The translations under genes were made by a program, and so were the position numbers. A stretch of 64,000 nt of DNA, taken from positions 186,001 to 250,000 of the forward strand of contig NZ_JNFA01000023.1 of the NCBI RefSeq assembly GCF_000766865.1, written 5' to 3'. The DNA comes from Listeria booriae. GTDB lineage: Bacteria > Bacillota > Bacilli > Lactobacillales > Listeriaceae. The notes under the pieces were generated by a model. The model saw only the letters and a list, made by a program, of their open reading frames with translations, was not told the DNA's origin and did no database searches. Of the stretch, positions 19,973-28,685 are shown in pieces (position 1 is the first letter of the stretch; each line of letters starts with the position of its first letter).

Positions 19973-20340
19973 TTGCCTTCCACTACTTTCACATTATCTG
20001 GATCAAGTTTCAAACCAAGTTCTTTCGCTTTTTGCCATACACGTTCGTAACGACTAAGGTCCGCCACTTCAGAAGACAAATCTTCGTTTGCTTTCACTTG
20101 TTTATCGACATTCGTTTGTTGCTCTTGAATGCCTTGATTCACACTATATATTTGCGCTTGTACACCTATAATTTTAAAAGCAAATACCGCAATCACAACA
20201 ACAAAAATCGAGACAATCAACTTCTCGCCTAGCGTTATTTTGCCACGCTTTAGAATCTCTTTTTTAGGTTGTGGTTGTGGAGCTTCTCTATGTACGCGTT
20301 TTGGTTCTGCGTTTGTTTTGTAAGCTACATTATTACTCAT
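19969..20340 (-). CDS. ftsL: Cell-division protein FtsL
   Basis: Small bitopic divisome protein, 123 aa: basic cytosolic region, one membrane helix (about 42-62) and an extracellular leucine-zipper-like coiled coil (about 65-108). Partners are DivIB, DivIC and PBP2B. It is recognised mainly from its position between rsmH and pbpB and its topology, since FtsL sequences diverge quickly. RBS AGGAGTG. Confidence 0.92.
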   Translation of the reverse strand: MSNNVAYKTNAEPKRVHREAPQPQPKKEILKRGKITLGEKLIVSIFVVVIAVFAFKIIGVQAQIYSVNQGIQEQQTNVDKQVKANEDLSSEVADLSRYERVWQKAKELGLKLDPDNVKVVEGK

Positions 20341-20351
20341 TTACATCACTC

Positions 20352-21287
20352 CTAAATATTCCGTTCTACCACTCTAAGCTTTGCTGATCTCGCACGGTTG
20401 TTTTCCGTAAGTTCTTCCTCGGATGGGAGAATCGGTTTTCTTGTTACTAGCTTCATTTTCGGCTTATATTCATCTGGAATAATCGGTAACCCTGGCGGCA
20501 GTTCTGGACCTTTTGCTTGCTCGGTAAAAATTTGCTTCGTGATGCGATCTTCCAACGAGTGGAAAGTGATGACACTGATGCGTCCACCTGGTTTTAGCAA
20601 CTCCATCGCGTCTTTTAGAGAATCTTCCACCGCGCCTAACTCATCGTTCACAGCAATTCGAATCGCCTGAAAAACGCGTTTGGCAGGATGTCCACCTTTC
20701 CTTCTGGCTGGTGCTGGAATCGCAGCTTTAATGCAATCTACCAACTCACCTGTCGTCTCAATTGGTGCTACTTCACGTCTGCGTTCAATCTCGCGCGCTA
20801 CTTGCTTGGAGAACTTCTCTTCCCCATATCGGAAGAAAATGCGAACCAAGTCCTCGTACGGCCAATCGTTCACAACATCTCGTGCTGTAAGTGGTGCGTC
20901 CTGATCCATGCGCATATCTAGCGGCGCATCTTGGTGATAACTAAATCCACGTTCCCGCTCATCTAGTTGCGGCGATGACACACCTAAATCATATAAAATG
21001 CCATCCACCTCTGTGACACCAACTTCTAGCAATGCTTCCTTAATATATCTAAAGTTGCTTTTGATAAACGTCACTTGTCCTGCATACTCACTCAGTCGCT
21101 CTTTGGCGTGCGCTAGCGCTTTGCTATCTTGATCAAACGCAAATAAATGCCCTGATTCCGAAAGCTGGCTCAGCAAATACGCACTATGCCCCGCACCACC
21201 TAACGTACAGTCAACATACACACCATCTGGCTTTATATTCAGATTATCTACGGTTTCCTTTAATAAAACTGTTTCATGTTGGAACAT
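20352..21287 (-). CDS. rsmH: 16S rRNA m4C1402 methyltransferase RsmH
   Basis: SAM-dependent N4-methyltransferase of C1402 in the 16S rRNA decoding centre (formerly MraW). 311 aa with the SAM-binding loop [10 protein letters not shown] (about 27-36) and the [16 protein letters not shown] segment of the family. The start ATG at 21287 has AGGAGGG 7 nt upstream and gives MFQHETVLL, the standard N-terminus; the open frame extends 11 codons further. Second gene of the dcw operon. Confidence 0.97.
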   Translation of the reverse strand: MFQHETVLLKETVDNLNIKPDGVYVDCTLGGAGHSAYLLSQLSESGHLFAFDQDSKALAHAKERLSEYAGQVTFIKSNFRYIKEALLEVGVTEVDGILYDLGVSSPQLDERERGFSYHQDAPLDMRMDQDAPLTARDVVNDWPYEDLVRIFFRYGEEKFSKQVAREIERRREVAPIETTGELVDCIKAAIPAPARRKGGHPAKRVFQAIRIAVNDELGAVEDSLKDAMELLKPGGRISVITFHSLEDRITKQIFTEQAKGPELPPGLPIIPDEYKPKMKLVTRKPILPSEEELTENNRARSAKLRVVERNI

Positions 21288-21303
21288 GGTTGTTGCCCTC
21301 CTT

Positions 21304-21735
21304 TTAAATATCAAAGCCAATCATATTTTCGGCAATATCAGCAAATGATTCCTGCGCATCATCGTAGAACGCATCCCATTCCGACTTGCTCCAAATTTCA
21401 ATACGACTCGCGACCCCGACAATCACTGTTTCCTTCTCAAGCGCTGCGTAACTCGTAAGGTTCGACGGAATATTCATCCGTCCCTGCTTATCAAGCTCAC
21501 ACTCTGACGCCCCTGAAAAGAAAAACCGAGTAAAAGAACGAGCATCTTTTTTAGTTAGTGGGAGTGTCTGGATTTTCTCTTCTACTTTCTTCCACTCATC
21601 AAGCGGATAAGCGAAAAGACATTTATCAAGCCCTCGGGTTATGACAAATTGGTCCCCTAATTGTTCACGGAACTTCGATGGCACGATTAAACGGCCCTTT
21701 ATATCAATGTTATGTTGATATTCGCCCATGAACAT
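21304..21735 (-). CDS. mraZ: Transcriptional regulator MraZ
   Basis: AbrB-fold (SpoVT-like) DNA-binding regulator, 143 aa, with two repeated units (about 6-50 and 78-122), each with a DxKGR or DKQGR turn. In other bacteria MraZ forms a ring that binds tandem boxes upstream of its own gene and controls the dcw operon. Head of the cluster here, and the boxes can be seen upstream. RBS GGGGA. Confidence 0.96.
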   Translation of the reverse strand: MFMGEYQHNIDIKGRLIVPSKFREQLGDQFVITRGLDKCLFAYPLDEWKKVEEKIQTLPLTKKDARSFTRFFFSGASECELDKQGRMNIPSNLTSYAALEKETVIVGVASRIEIWSKSEWDAFYDDAQESFADIAENMIGFDI

Positions 21736-21740
21736 AGTCC

Positions 21741-21790
21741 ATCCCCACTTTCTTATTCCCTACTTTACCACAACTCCCCACTTCGCACCA
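21741..21790 (-). promoter_or_regulatory. Putative MraZ operator and mraZ promoter
   Basis: On the minus strand TGGTG, TGGGG, TGGTA and AGGGA occur at about 10-nt steps (21786-21790, 21776-21780, 21766-21770, 21757-21761). AAGTGGGGA occurs twice (21775-21783 and 21742-21750). A candidate -10, TAAAGT, overlaps at 21762-21767; the -35 is unclear. MraZ boxes elsewhere are short TGGG-type repeats with 10-nt periodicity. Confidence 0.55.
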
Positions 21791-22002
21791 CCAAAAACTG
21801 CAGAAATGCATAAAAAATATAAAAAGGGCTCCGCAGAACCCACGAAACCCCCTGCTATATCAATGTTTTTCAGAAAGTGGTGACAAGGTGGGAGGAAATG
21901 AAGCGAATGCAAAAAATACTACAACTTTCCTGCAATTTAAGCGTCAATTAATGTGGAGTTTATTTTCATGTGCAATAATTATGTATGAAAGGAGGAATAA
22001 GG

Positions 22003-22737
22003 ATGCGAAAATGGCTATTATCAACGTTAACAATCCTCATTCTGACGCTCACTGCCTGCACGTCAAGCGCCAACACACCCCCACCAAAAGAAGATGCGAA
22101 AAAACAAGAAGTGGAGGAAAAACCAATGACAAATAATAACGAATTAAATCAAGACTTACTACAAGCAATCGCGACACAAAATATAACAGAAATCAAAACC
22201 CTTCTCGAACAAGGTGCCAAAGTCGATGTTGTTAATAACAAAGGCGAGAGCGGCTTACTCATCGCAACACACCATAACAACATCGAAATGGCGCAACTTT
22301 TCTTAGATCACGGTGCCAATGTGAACTTGCAAGACCACATACAAGATAGCCCATTTCTTTATGCCGGAGCAGAAGGCCGCACAGAAATTCTGAAGCGCAT
22401 GCTATCGCACAACCCCGACTACACATTAACCAATCGTTACGGCGGCACAGCACTAATCCCCGCCGCTGAAAAAGGCCATTTGGCAAACGTCGAACTTCTA
22501 TTAAAAGAAACAACGATTGATGTGAATCATATTAACAAACCCGGCTGGACAGCACTTTTAGAAGCCATCGTCTTATCAAACGGCGGCAAAACACAGCAAC
22601 AAATCGTTCAAGCTCTACTAGAAAACGGCGCTGACCCTAATATTGCCGATGCAAACGGCGTCACCCCACTAGCCCATGCGAAACAACACGGCTATAAGAC
22701 CATCGCAGATTTATTAATATCGCATGGCGCCAAATAA
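22003..22737 (+). CDS. Ankyrin-repeat lipoprotein
   Basis: Exported lipoprotein, 244 aa: signal peptide MRKWLLSTLTIL with lipobox LTAC (C19), a charged spacer (about 25-50), then five or so ankyrin repeats to the C-terminus, with the usual GA..D..N..G.T.L pattern (for example GANVNLQD, GADPNIADANGVTPLAHA). Ankyrin repeats bind proteins; the partner is unknown. The ATG at 22003 is chosen for its AAAGGAGG RBS; an earlier in-frame ATG (21985) would overlap it. It stands alone between mraZ and a convergent MFS gene. Confidence 0.88.
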   Translation: MRKWLLSTLTILILTLTACTSSANTPPPKEDAKKQEVEEKPMTNNNELNQDLLQAIATQNITEIKTLLEQGAKVDVVNNKGESGLLIATHHNNIEMAQLFLDHGANVNLQDHIQDSPFLYAGAEGRTEILKRMLSHNPDYTLTNRYGGTALIPAAEKGHLANVELLLKETTIDVNHINKPGWTALLEAIVLSNGGKTQQQIVQALLENGADPNIADANGVTPLAHAKQHGYKTIADLLISHGAK

Positions 22738-22741
22738 CACA

Positions 22742-22781
22742 AAAGAGACATCTACCATTCTCTGCGGTAAATGTCTCTTTC
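22742..22781. terminator. Bidirectional terminator
   Basis: AAAGAGACAT.TACC pairs with GGTA.ATGTCTCTTT across a short loop, with T-rich sequence on both sides. Serves the ankyrin gene (+) and the convergent MFS gene (-). Confidence 0.85.
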
Positions 22782-22782
22782 T

Positions 22783-24033
22783 TTATAACCCTTGCTTCAC
22801 GCTGACCGTTTTTGGTTTTAGAGCCATTGCCGTCAGCATAATTCCAACGGCACCACACAGCAAGATAAACACGCCCATCCCATATTTGCCAATGTACGGT
22901 GCGAAAATCAAACTCCCAGCACCGATTAATTTTCCAATTTGAAATACGAAGCCGTTAAATGCCATATACGTCCCGCGCATTCGCTCATCCACAATGTCTG
23001 CCAAAATCGTCTGACGCGTTGGTACATAGAGCAATTCTCCAACCGATAATACGACTGTTGCACCGAGCAATACCCAAATACTACCCGCCACCGCACAAAT
23101 CGCAAACCCAATCGCAAAAAGACCAAATCCGACATACATCCATTTTTGCAACTCACGGGTTCGAACCCATTTCGCAAACGGTGCTGTGAAAAAGACAATC
23201 ATCAACGTATTCACAAGCGTCAACACACTAAGTAATTTTATACCATCAAAGGCAATATCCGAAAAGCCAAAGAAAGAATACAAACCTGGCGGAAAAATAT
23301 CGGCCAGTCGCACAGAAATGAAGTTATTCCGCTGAAATTCAATCGATAACACTGCAATGCCACCAAGCGTAAAAAGTAAAAAACGTAAATCATACATAAT
23401 TTTCCGATAACTTCGCAGTAAACTTTTCAAACCTATCGTATCTGTCGCTTGTATCATACTAAAATCAAGTGTTTCTGAAATCAAAGCAATCGTCAGCCAA
23501 GTTGTAATCAGCGAAAGCACAAGCAAAGCAATCAACATTTCAAATAAATAACTCTGGAATAGCCAGCCACCAATGACAACGCCAATCGTAACCGACAAGT
23601 TATTCGCCCAGTAATTAATCGAGTACATAAACGCCCTGACTTCGCGCGTGCTCACATCAATCAACATCGCGTCACTTGCTGGAACCGTCATCCCTTGTGA
23701 AACCGCGATAAGCAGCAACGCCACAAACGTAATCCAAGGTGACACAAACAACTGCGAGTTCACCAAAAGCATTACCGCAAAGCCAACGACCTTCGTCCAT
23801 TCGCCCCAAACCATCAGCTTGCGTCGTCCGATATGATCCGCCAAATGCCCCCCATAAATACTAGCTACAAACTGAACCGCAATATTTAGCATCAACAAAA
23901 TACCTGCAATCCCGACATTAATCTCTTTCGAAAAATAAATCGCCATAAACGGAAAAATCATCGAACTGGCTAACTTACTTAAAAACGAAATCGCAATCCG
24001 CGCTTTAATGTTCGGGTGTAACTCTTTAAACAT
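22783..24033 (-). CDS. MFS transporter, probable exporter
   Basis: Twelve-helix major facilitator of 416 aa. The loop after helix 2 has GGHLADHIGRRK, the MFS motif A. No substrate motif is recognised. It is divergent from an SgrR-like regulator 100 bp away; in E. coli SgrR controls the nearby sugar exporter SetA, so export of a sugar or other small molecule is a reasonable inference. The start ATG (24033) has AGGAGGT 8 nt upstream; a GTG three codons earlier overlaps the RBS. A -10 (TATACT) lies at 24054-24059. Confidence 0.85.
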   Translation of the reverse strand: MFKELHPNIKARIAISFLSKLASSMIFPFMAIYFSKEINVGIAGILLMLNIAVQFVASIYGGHLADHIGRRKLMVWGEWTKVVGFAVMLLVNSQLFVSPWITFVALLLIAVSQGMTVPASDAMLIDVSTREVRAFMYSINYWANNLSVTIGVVIGGWLFQSYLFEMLIALLVLSLITTWLTIALISETLDFSMIQATDTIGLKSLLRSYRKIMYDLRFLLFTLGGIAVLSIEFQRNNFISVRLADIFPPGLYSFFGFSDIAFDGIKLLSVLTLVNTLMIVFFTAPFAKWVRTRELQKWMYVGFGLFAIGFAICAVAGSIWVLLGATVVLSVGELLYVPTRQTILADIVDERMRGTYMAFNGFVFQIGKLIGAGSLIFAPYIGKYGMGVFILLCGAVGIMLTAMALKPKTVSVKQGL

Positions 24034-24133
24034 TGACTTCACCTCCTAAACATAGTATAACTAGTTTTAAAAAGAGGAAAAAGGGATACTTATAATTTCT
24101 TTTGTCCCCTTTTAGTATTAGGAGGTTATTCCA

Positions 24134-25864
24134 ATGCAGGATATGCGTTACTACGAAATGCGCGCGTTTTTATTCGAGCGACAAACAGCGAACAGTGTTC
24201 CTTTTACGTTACAGGAGCTCGCCGATTTGTGGGAATGCAGCACGAAAAATGCGAAGCGTAAACTAAAACAATATCAAGCGCTTTCTTTATGTGTGTATGA
24301 GCCTGGCAGTGGGCGCGGCAACATGTCGAAGCTGACTTTCTCGCAAGACTTCCAAGACGAAATCGATCAATTCATTCGTGCCGCAGTAGAACAGGAAAAC
24401 TTAGATAAATTGCTCATTTTGCTACAACTCAACATTCCGCGCGACTGGTTTAATGCCGTTTCAAGCCAAATCAACGAACTTTTTGGCCTGCAAAGTAAAG
24501 ACAATGACCAAGACGTACTTCGTTCCATCATCGCCCGTCCGTTCAGCGTTTTAGACCCATTGCACACCGCCATCAATATGGAAAGTTCCTTGCTGACCCA
24601 ACTCGGCGACCCACTCGTTCAATTCGACGCTACAAACCAAACGATAAAACCGTGCATCGCGCACTACTGGACATCCGAGAACAACCATACCACGTGGACA
24701 TTCTACTTACGAAAAGGCATCCGCTTCCATCACGGCCGCACCTTAACGAGCCAAGACGTCCAACACACACTCGAAAAAGCGATGCAAAAAGGCACCGTAG
24801 CCTACTGGCAACTACACGATATCCAACAAATCGAACGCCCCTCCAATTACAAAATTACGATTCAGCTTCATAAACCCAATCCATTTTTTATCCGCTACCT
24901 TTGTTTAGGCGCCCTCGTCATTTTACCGTACGATGTTCCTTTTGACGAATATAAATGGGTTAGTACCGGGGCTTTCAAAATCGCCGAACGAACACCAAAG
25001 AAGCTCGTACTAGAAGCCTTTGATAATTATTTCCTAGAACGCCCACTGCTTGACCGGATTGAGTTTTGGCTCGTCGAAAATCAGCGCAAACCGATGGCTG
25101 TCATTACGCATCTCGGCAACGAAGAAAGCGAGGACTATACTGACTATGCCGCAAAAGACTATGGCGTCAATATCATCACCTTCCATTTCGAACATTGCCT
25201 ATTCGCACGCCACCCCGCTTTTCGCGAAGCTATGTTTCACGCTTTAAACCCAAAAGACATGTTGCAAGCAATGAAAGACATCGAAAACGTCGAAGCCTCC
25301 AGCTACTTCATCCAGAACTCCAAACCCCAACAACGAGACCCGAGCAAAATCAAAGCCCTATTAAAAAAAGCAAACTACAACGGCGAACCGCTACAATTTG
25401 CTGTCTTCTCACACGTAAAAACAGTCCAACAAGGAAAATGGCTCGTCACACACGCCGCCAAATTCGGCATTCAACTCCAATTGCGCATTATTGATTTAAG
25501 CTCCCAATTTTACGATAAAATGTTGTTTGACGACATCGACATGAGCATGGGTGGCGATGTCCCGTCTTATGACATCGAAGTAGCCTTCATGGACTTTTAC
25601 AGCAATCCAAATTTAGCACCACAACGCTATTTAGCCAAAGAGGACCTCGCGCATATCGAGACATTGCTGCAACAAGCAAGACAATTCGAGAATCAGAGAG
25701 AACGTTACGCCGTATACGAGCAAGTCGAAAGCTACACCCGCGATAATCACTTGCTCTTATTCATGGAACACATCACCAAACACCAACAAATCCATTCCAT
25801 GATCCAAACCGAAGAAAAACATCTCTACGGCCACCTAAACTTCAAAACATTGTGGATCAAATAA
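24134..25864 (+). CDS. SgrR-family regulator with solute-binding domain
   Basis: 576-aa cytosolic protein without signal peptide: an N-terminal winged helix of the SgrR type (about 1-110, TLQELADLWECSTKNAKRKLKQ is the helix-turn-helix) fused to a family-5 extracellular solute-binding-like domain (about 160-530; WTFYLRKGIRFHHGR and TSQDVQHTL are typical). The domain probably senses a small ligand. In E. coli SgrR activates sgrS and setA on sugar-phosphate stress. RBS AGGAGG 8 nt before the ATG. The intergenic region to the MFS gene has a TATAAT at 24091-24096 inside an AAAAGGG...CCCCTTTT inverted repeat (about 24079-24112) that could be its site. Confidence 0.85.
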   Translation: MQDMRYYEMRAFLFERQTANSVPFTLQELADLWECSTKNAKRKLKQYQALSLCVYEPGSGRGNMSKLTFSQDFQDEIDQFIRAAVEQENLDKLLILLQLNIPRDWFNAVSSQINELFGLQSKDNDQDVLRSIIARPFSVLDPLHTAINMESSLLTQLGDPLVQFDATNQTIKPCIAHYWTSENNHTTWTFYLRKGIRFHHGRTLTSQDVQHTLEKAMQKGTVAYWQLHDIQQIERPSNYKITIQLHKPNPFFIRYLCLGALVILPYDVPFDEYKWVSTGAFKIAERTPKKLVLEAFDNYFLERPLLDRIEFWLVENQRKPMAVITHLGNEESEDYTDYAAKDYGVNIITFHFEHCLFARHPAFREAMFHALNPKDMLQAMKDIENVEASSYFIQNSKPQQRDPSKIKALLKKANYNGEPLQFAVFSHVKTVQQGKWLVTHAAKFGIQLQLRIIDLSSQFYDKMLFDDIDMSMGGDVPSYDIEVAFMDFYSNPNLAPQRYLAKEDLAHIETLLQQARQFENQRERYAVYEQVESYTRDNHLLLFMEHITKHQQIHSMIQTEEKHLYGHLNFKTLWIK

Positions 25865-25867
25865 GCC

Positions 25868-26251
25868 TCACAAAACGAGAAAAACACTTTTGATAATGCC
25901 ATAAACGAACAATAACAAATACAAAATCGCAAACGTAAAGAAACAAATGCGCCAGTAACCACGAATCACTTTGCGGAAATTAATTTCTCCTTGCGACTTC
26001 GCGTAAAGCGCTACAAAGGCAATTCCCACCAAGAATAACAACAACAAAATATACAACAAAAACGAGCGATCAAACAAGATTATCATGAAGAAATGCACCG
26101 CCAAAATCAGAAAAAACGTCGTCACATCCGCACTTCGTTTCACAGCTTTTGGCGTTCTTTTTGTCATGTATTGCGTCACCATAAACGTTATCGTAAAAAT
26201 AAGCACAGGCGCCACAATAACAAGCGCCGTCACATTCGTCAACCAATTCAC
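25868..26251 (-). CDS. yllA: DUF3397 membrane protein YllA
   Basis: 127-aa integral membrane protein with four hydrophobic segments (about 7-27, 44-62, 66-83, 101-125). It fits DUF3397, whose B. subtilis member yllA lies between panE (ylbQ) and mraZ (yllB), matching the context here. Function unknown. It starts with GTG overlapping the panE stop by 4 bp (GTGA), so the two are translationally coupled. Convergent with the SgrR-like gene with 3 bp between stops and no visible terminator. Confidence 0.82.
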   Translation of the reverse strand: MNWLTNVTALVIVAPVLIFTITFMVTQYMTKRTPKAVKRSADVTTFFLILAVHFFMIILFDRSFLLYILLLLFLVGIAFVALYAKSQGEINFRKVIRGYWRICFFTFAILYLLLFVYGIIKSVFLVL

Positions 26252-27135
26252 TGTAAGTACTCTCCTTCTAGCCCCTTCACTTGAGCATATAAAATCTCCG
26301 AAATCAGCGCTTCCTTCCCTTGCTGTTTCGCCAAACGAATCACTGCCCCTAAAATGCTATCAATCTCCGTTCGCCGCTTCTCCATCACATCCGTCGCCAT
26401 CGAAGAATAGTTCATCGCCGTAGCCTCGCAAACCGCAGTTAGCCTTTCAAACCACTGCTCATCACGCTTCAACACATCCGCAACCTCGCGACCAAATTTT
26501 TCAAACACTTCATAAAAAAACGCATTATGTATCAACGCACCATTGCGCACGCTCAAAACAGCCGTCAACGGATTCACCACCGCGTTTATTAGTAACTTAT
26601 CATACAACATTGCTTCAAAATCAGACTTTTCTACAAAAGGAAACCCAGTTTGTCCCATCAAGAAATCACGCAATCCAGCCTCCAAATTGCCACGAAAAAC
26701 CGCCCAATTCGTCCGTCCCACACCACGCCATTCCACACTAGCGCCGTCCAATTTTCCAGCCCCATGTTCACAAGTCCCGACCAAAACCGTCTCATGCCCT
26801 AAGCTCTCCAACCACTCCAAGTGCCCAATCCCATTTTGCAAAAACAACAGCGGCGTCTGCATCGGAATCTCCCGAATCATCTCCGCCAAATCCGGCAACT
26901 GATACGACTTCACCGTAAAAACAACCAAATCAAGCCTCTCAAAATCCGCCTCTAGCACCGGCACCGCTTGAACAGCAACACGAGTCTCGCGCCCATCCCG
27001 AACTACCGTCACACCACCACGCACACCAATCAATTCCGCCTGTTCCACAGTACGCGTATAAACTTTCGCACCTAACAACCCAGCATACAAAAGCCCCAAA
27101 GCTCCCGCACCAACAACACCAATCCTACAACCCAC
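26248..27135 (-). CDS. panE: 2-dehydropantoate 2-reductase
   Basis: NADPH-dependent reduction of ketopantoate to pantoate in pantothenate/CoA synthesis; cytosolic. 295 aa with a Rossmann GAGALG loop at the N-terminus and, in the C-terminal helical domain, the conserved K-x3-NAVVNPLTA stretch (KLLINAVVNPLTAVL, about residue 185-200). GTG at 27135 is preferred (GAGGTG 6 nt before); another GTG lies three codons upstream. Together with coaD the window carries two CoA-pathway genes. Confidence 0.92.
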   Translation of the reverse strand: MGCRIGVVGAGALGLLYAGLLGAKVYTRTVEQAELIGVRGGVTVVRDGRETRVAVQAVPVLEADFERLDLVVFTVKSYQLPDLAEMIREIPMQTPLLFLQNGIGHLEWLESLGHETVLVGTCEHGAGKLDGASVEWRGVGRTNWAVFRGNLEAGLRDFLMGQTGFPFVEKSDFEAMLYDKLLINAVVNPLTAVLSVRNGALIHNAFFYEVFEKFGREVADVLKRDEQWFERLTAVCEATAMNYSSMATDVMEKRRTEIDSILGAVIRLAKQQGKEALISEILYAQVKGLEGEYLQ

Positions 27136-27184
27136 AAGCTCCACCTCTTCACAACCACGATATATCTATTTTAACAAACTGCCC

Positions 27185-27460
27185 TCTATTTTGCATTTTT
27201 TAATGAACCTGTTCAAAAAAATAAACAAAAAAGATTGAGACAGCTCAAAATAAAGAAAAACCGCCCAGCCATTTAATTTTTTGGGGTAAGACGAAAAATC
27301 CTGCTTCACACAAATCGAGCGAAAGCGTTTGCAATCAGCGATTTTGGTGGAAGCCGGAAGCGGAGCATACTTACGTATGTGAGAACCGGAAGTCCACCAA
27401 AATCGCTGATTGCGAGCGCTTGTCGCCGATTTACTACGCCTATGATCTACACCCCTAGGA
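27185..27460 (-). repeat. Dispersed intergenic hairpin element, copy A
   Basis: Between panE and rpmF. Core: a 21-bp perfect inverted repeat (27331-27351 and 27393-27413, GCAATCAGCGATTTTGGTGG opposite its complement) around CCGGAAGCGGAGCATAC and GTATGTGAGAACCGGAAG. On the minus strand the order CCGG core, GCAAACGC, TTTTTCGTC, TCAAT is shared with copy B at 28455-28660. A reading frame across it (124 codons) looks non-coding. Confidence 0.75.
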
Positions 27461-27463
27461 AAA

Positions 27464-27505
27464 ATAAAAAACCAGAAGATCCATGGCGTCTTCTGGTTTT
27501 TTATT
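27464..27505. terminator. Strong bidirectional terminator after rpmF
   Basis: Perfect 17-bp stem AATAAAAAACCAGAAGA with its complement around a 9-base loop, T run on the minus strand. Ends the yceD-rpmF transcript. Confidence 0.92.
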
Positions 27506-27540
27506 TGACAGACGTACGTATCGCCTGTTTGTTTACGCAA

Positions 27541-27717
27541 TTAGTTGCTTTCTACTACTTCTTTGCCGTTATATTGACCACATTCAGGACAAATACGGTG
27601 AGAAAGTTTGTATTCGCCACAACTTGGGCATTCTACCATACCAGGCACTTGTAATTTGAAGTGCGTACGACGCTTGCGTTTTTTTGCTTTGGATGTTCTT
27701 CTAAAAGGTACTGCCAT
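27541..27717 (-). CDS. rpmF: Ribosomal protein bL32
   Basis: 58-aa protein of the 50S subunit, starting [17 protein letters not shown]. Zinc-binding form: CPSC and CPEC pairs (C30/C33 and C43/C46). The ATG has AAGGAGGTG upstream. Follows yceD by about 95 bp, the conserved bacterial pairing. Confidence 0.98.
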   Translation of the reverse strand: MAVPFRRTSKAKKRKRRTHFKLQVPGMVECPSCGEYKLSHRICPECGQYNGKEVVESN

Positions 27718-27813
27718 TTCCATACACCTCCTTCGTGATTTAACGGATATCTCCATCAACCACAATCCATTTAAGAAAATCTCTTCTCTTAAAATATATT
27801 CCAGCTCTTAGAA

Positions 27814-28341
27814 TTAGTCTTCTTTCTTATCAAAGAAATCAGCTAATCCCGCAAGACGAGGATCCACTTTCGGTTCTTCTTGTATTGCTTGTTGTTCCAG
27901 TTCTTCTTCTGTCACGACATTCCAATCCTTACCTTCTGACAACGCATTTTCTACATTATCGCTGTAAACTTGCATCGGAATTTCTAACAAAAGCAGTTCT
28001 TCCACTACTGGCAACGCATCAATCTTGTCACCATCCATCATGTGGTGCATTTCATCGAGCACGTTCTCCTCTTTGTTCACATATGTTTCCACAGATTCGA
28101 TGTGATACGGATAAATAACATCTTCAAATGTTCTCGCACACGGCAATGTAAAAGTTCCATCTAAAACAAGGCGAATCACAACACTATCTTGACGAACCGT
28201 AATATCTCCAGTTACACGCACAAGGCTTGCATCTCTTACATCATGATTATGTTCCTTCAAGTAAGTCGTTACATCGATTTCTTGTTCAAGCGGCATCTTT
28301 TTGCCACGATATTTCTGTAGTTGAATTAATGACCATTTCAT
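27814..28341 (-). CDS. yceD: YceD (DUF177) family protein
   Basis: 175-aa DUF177 protein, called ylbN in B. subtilis, encoded next to rpmF across bacteria. It has been linked to 23S rRNA/50S assembly in plants and bacteria. The middle carries the family segment LPCARTFEDVIYP (the usual CxR-C element is reduced to one Cys), and the C-terminus has DPRLAGLADFF. A consensus promoter lies 30 bp upstream of its start. Confidence 0.92.
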   Translation of the reverse strand: MKWSLIQLQKYRGKKMPLEQEIDVTTYLKEHNHDVRDASLVRVTGDITVRQDSVVIRLVLDGTFTLPCARTFEDVIYPYHIESVETYVNKEENVLDEMHHMMDGDKIDALPVVEELLLLEIPMQVYSDNVENALSEGKDWNVVTEEELEQQAIQEEPKVDPRLAGLADFFDKKED

Positions 28342-28370
28342 AGTTTATCACTCCAAGCGCAACAAAAAAT

Positions 28371-28399
28371 ATTATAGACTTTTCTAAGCCTTTTGTCAA
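28371..28399 (-). promoter_or_regulatory. Consensus sigma-A promoter for yceD-rpmF
   Basis: TTGACA (28394-28399), 17-bp spacer, TATAAT (28371-28376), minus strand. Perfect match at both hexamers. Confidence 0.92.
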
Positions 28400-28454
28400 T
28401 CCCTATTTCTCTAACGAACCATGTTATCATGCGCGATTTTATGGTATTCTGGAG

Positions 28455-28660
28455 ATATTAGAAATTGAGGCTGGGAAAAACAGGACGAAAAAACTTTACT
28501 TTTACTTCAAAATTCGACTGCGTTTGCCAAACCTAAGTGTGTCAACGAATGCTTAGTTCCTAGGCAAAAATAAGTACCGGAGCGGCGTGTACGACTTGTA
28601 CATAAGCACCGGAATGGAATTTTTAACGACGAAAATGAGTATTTGTCGATACACTTAGTA
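28455..28660 (-). repeat. Dispersed intergenic hairpin element, copy B
   Basis: In the divergent region between yceD and tmcAL. An imperfect 18-bp inverted repeat (28533-28550 and 28641-28658) encloses TACCGGAGCGGCGTGTAC and TAAGCACCGGAATGG, matching the core of copy A. Flanking GCAAACGC and TTTTTCGTC blocks (minus strand) and a GAGGCTGGGA sequence at the left edge are in the same order as in copy A. Confidence 0.72.
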
Positions 28661-28685
28661 TTATTGTGACATGGAGTGATGAATA

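Noticed and set aside
27166-27540. 124-codon minus-strand frame between panE and rpmF
   Set aside because: It runs through the hairpin element and the rpmF terminator, has no RBS, and its translation looks like no protein family.
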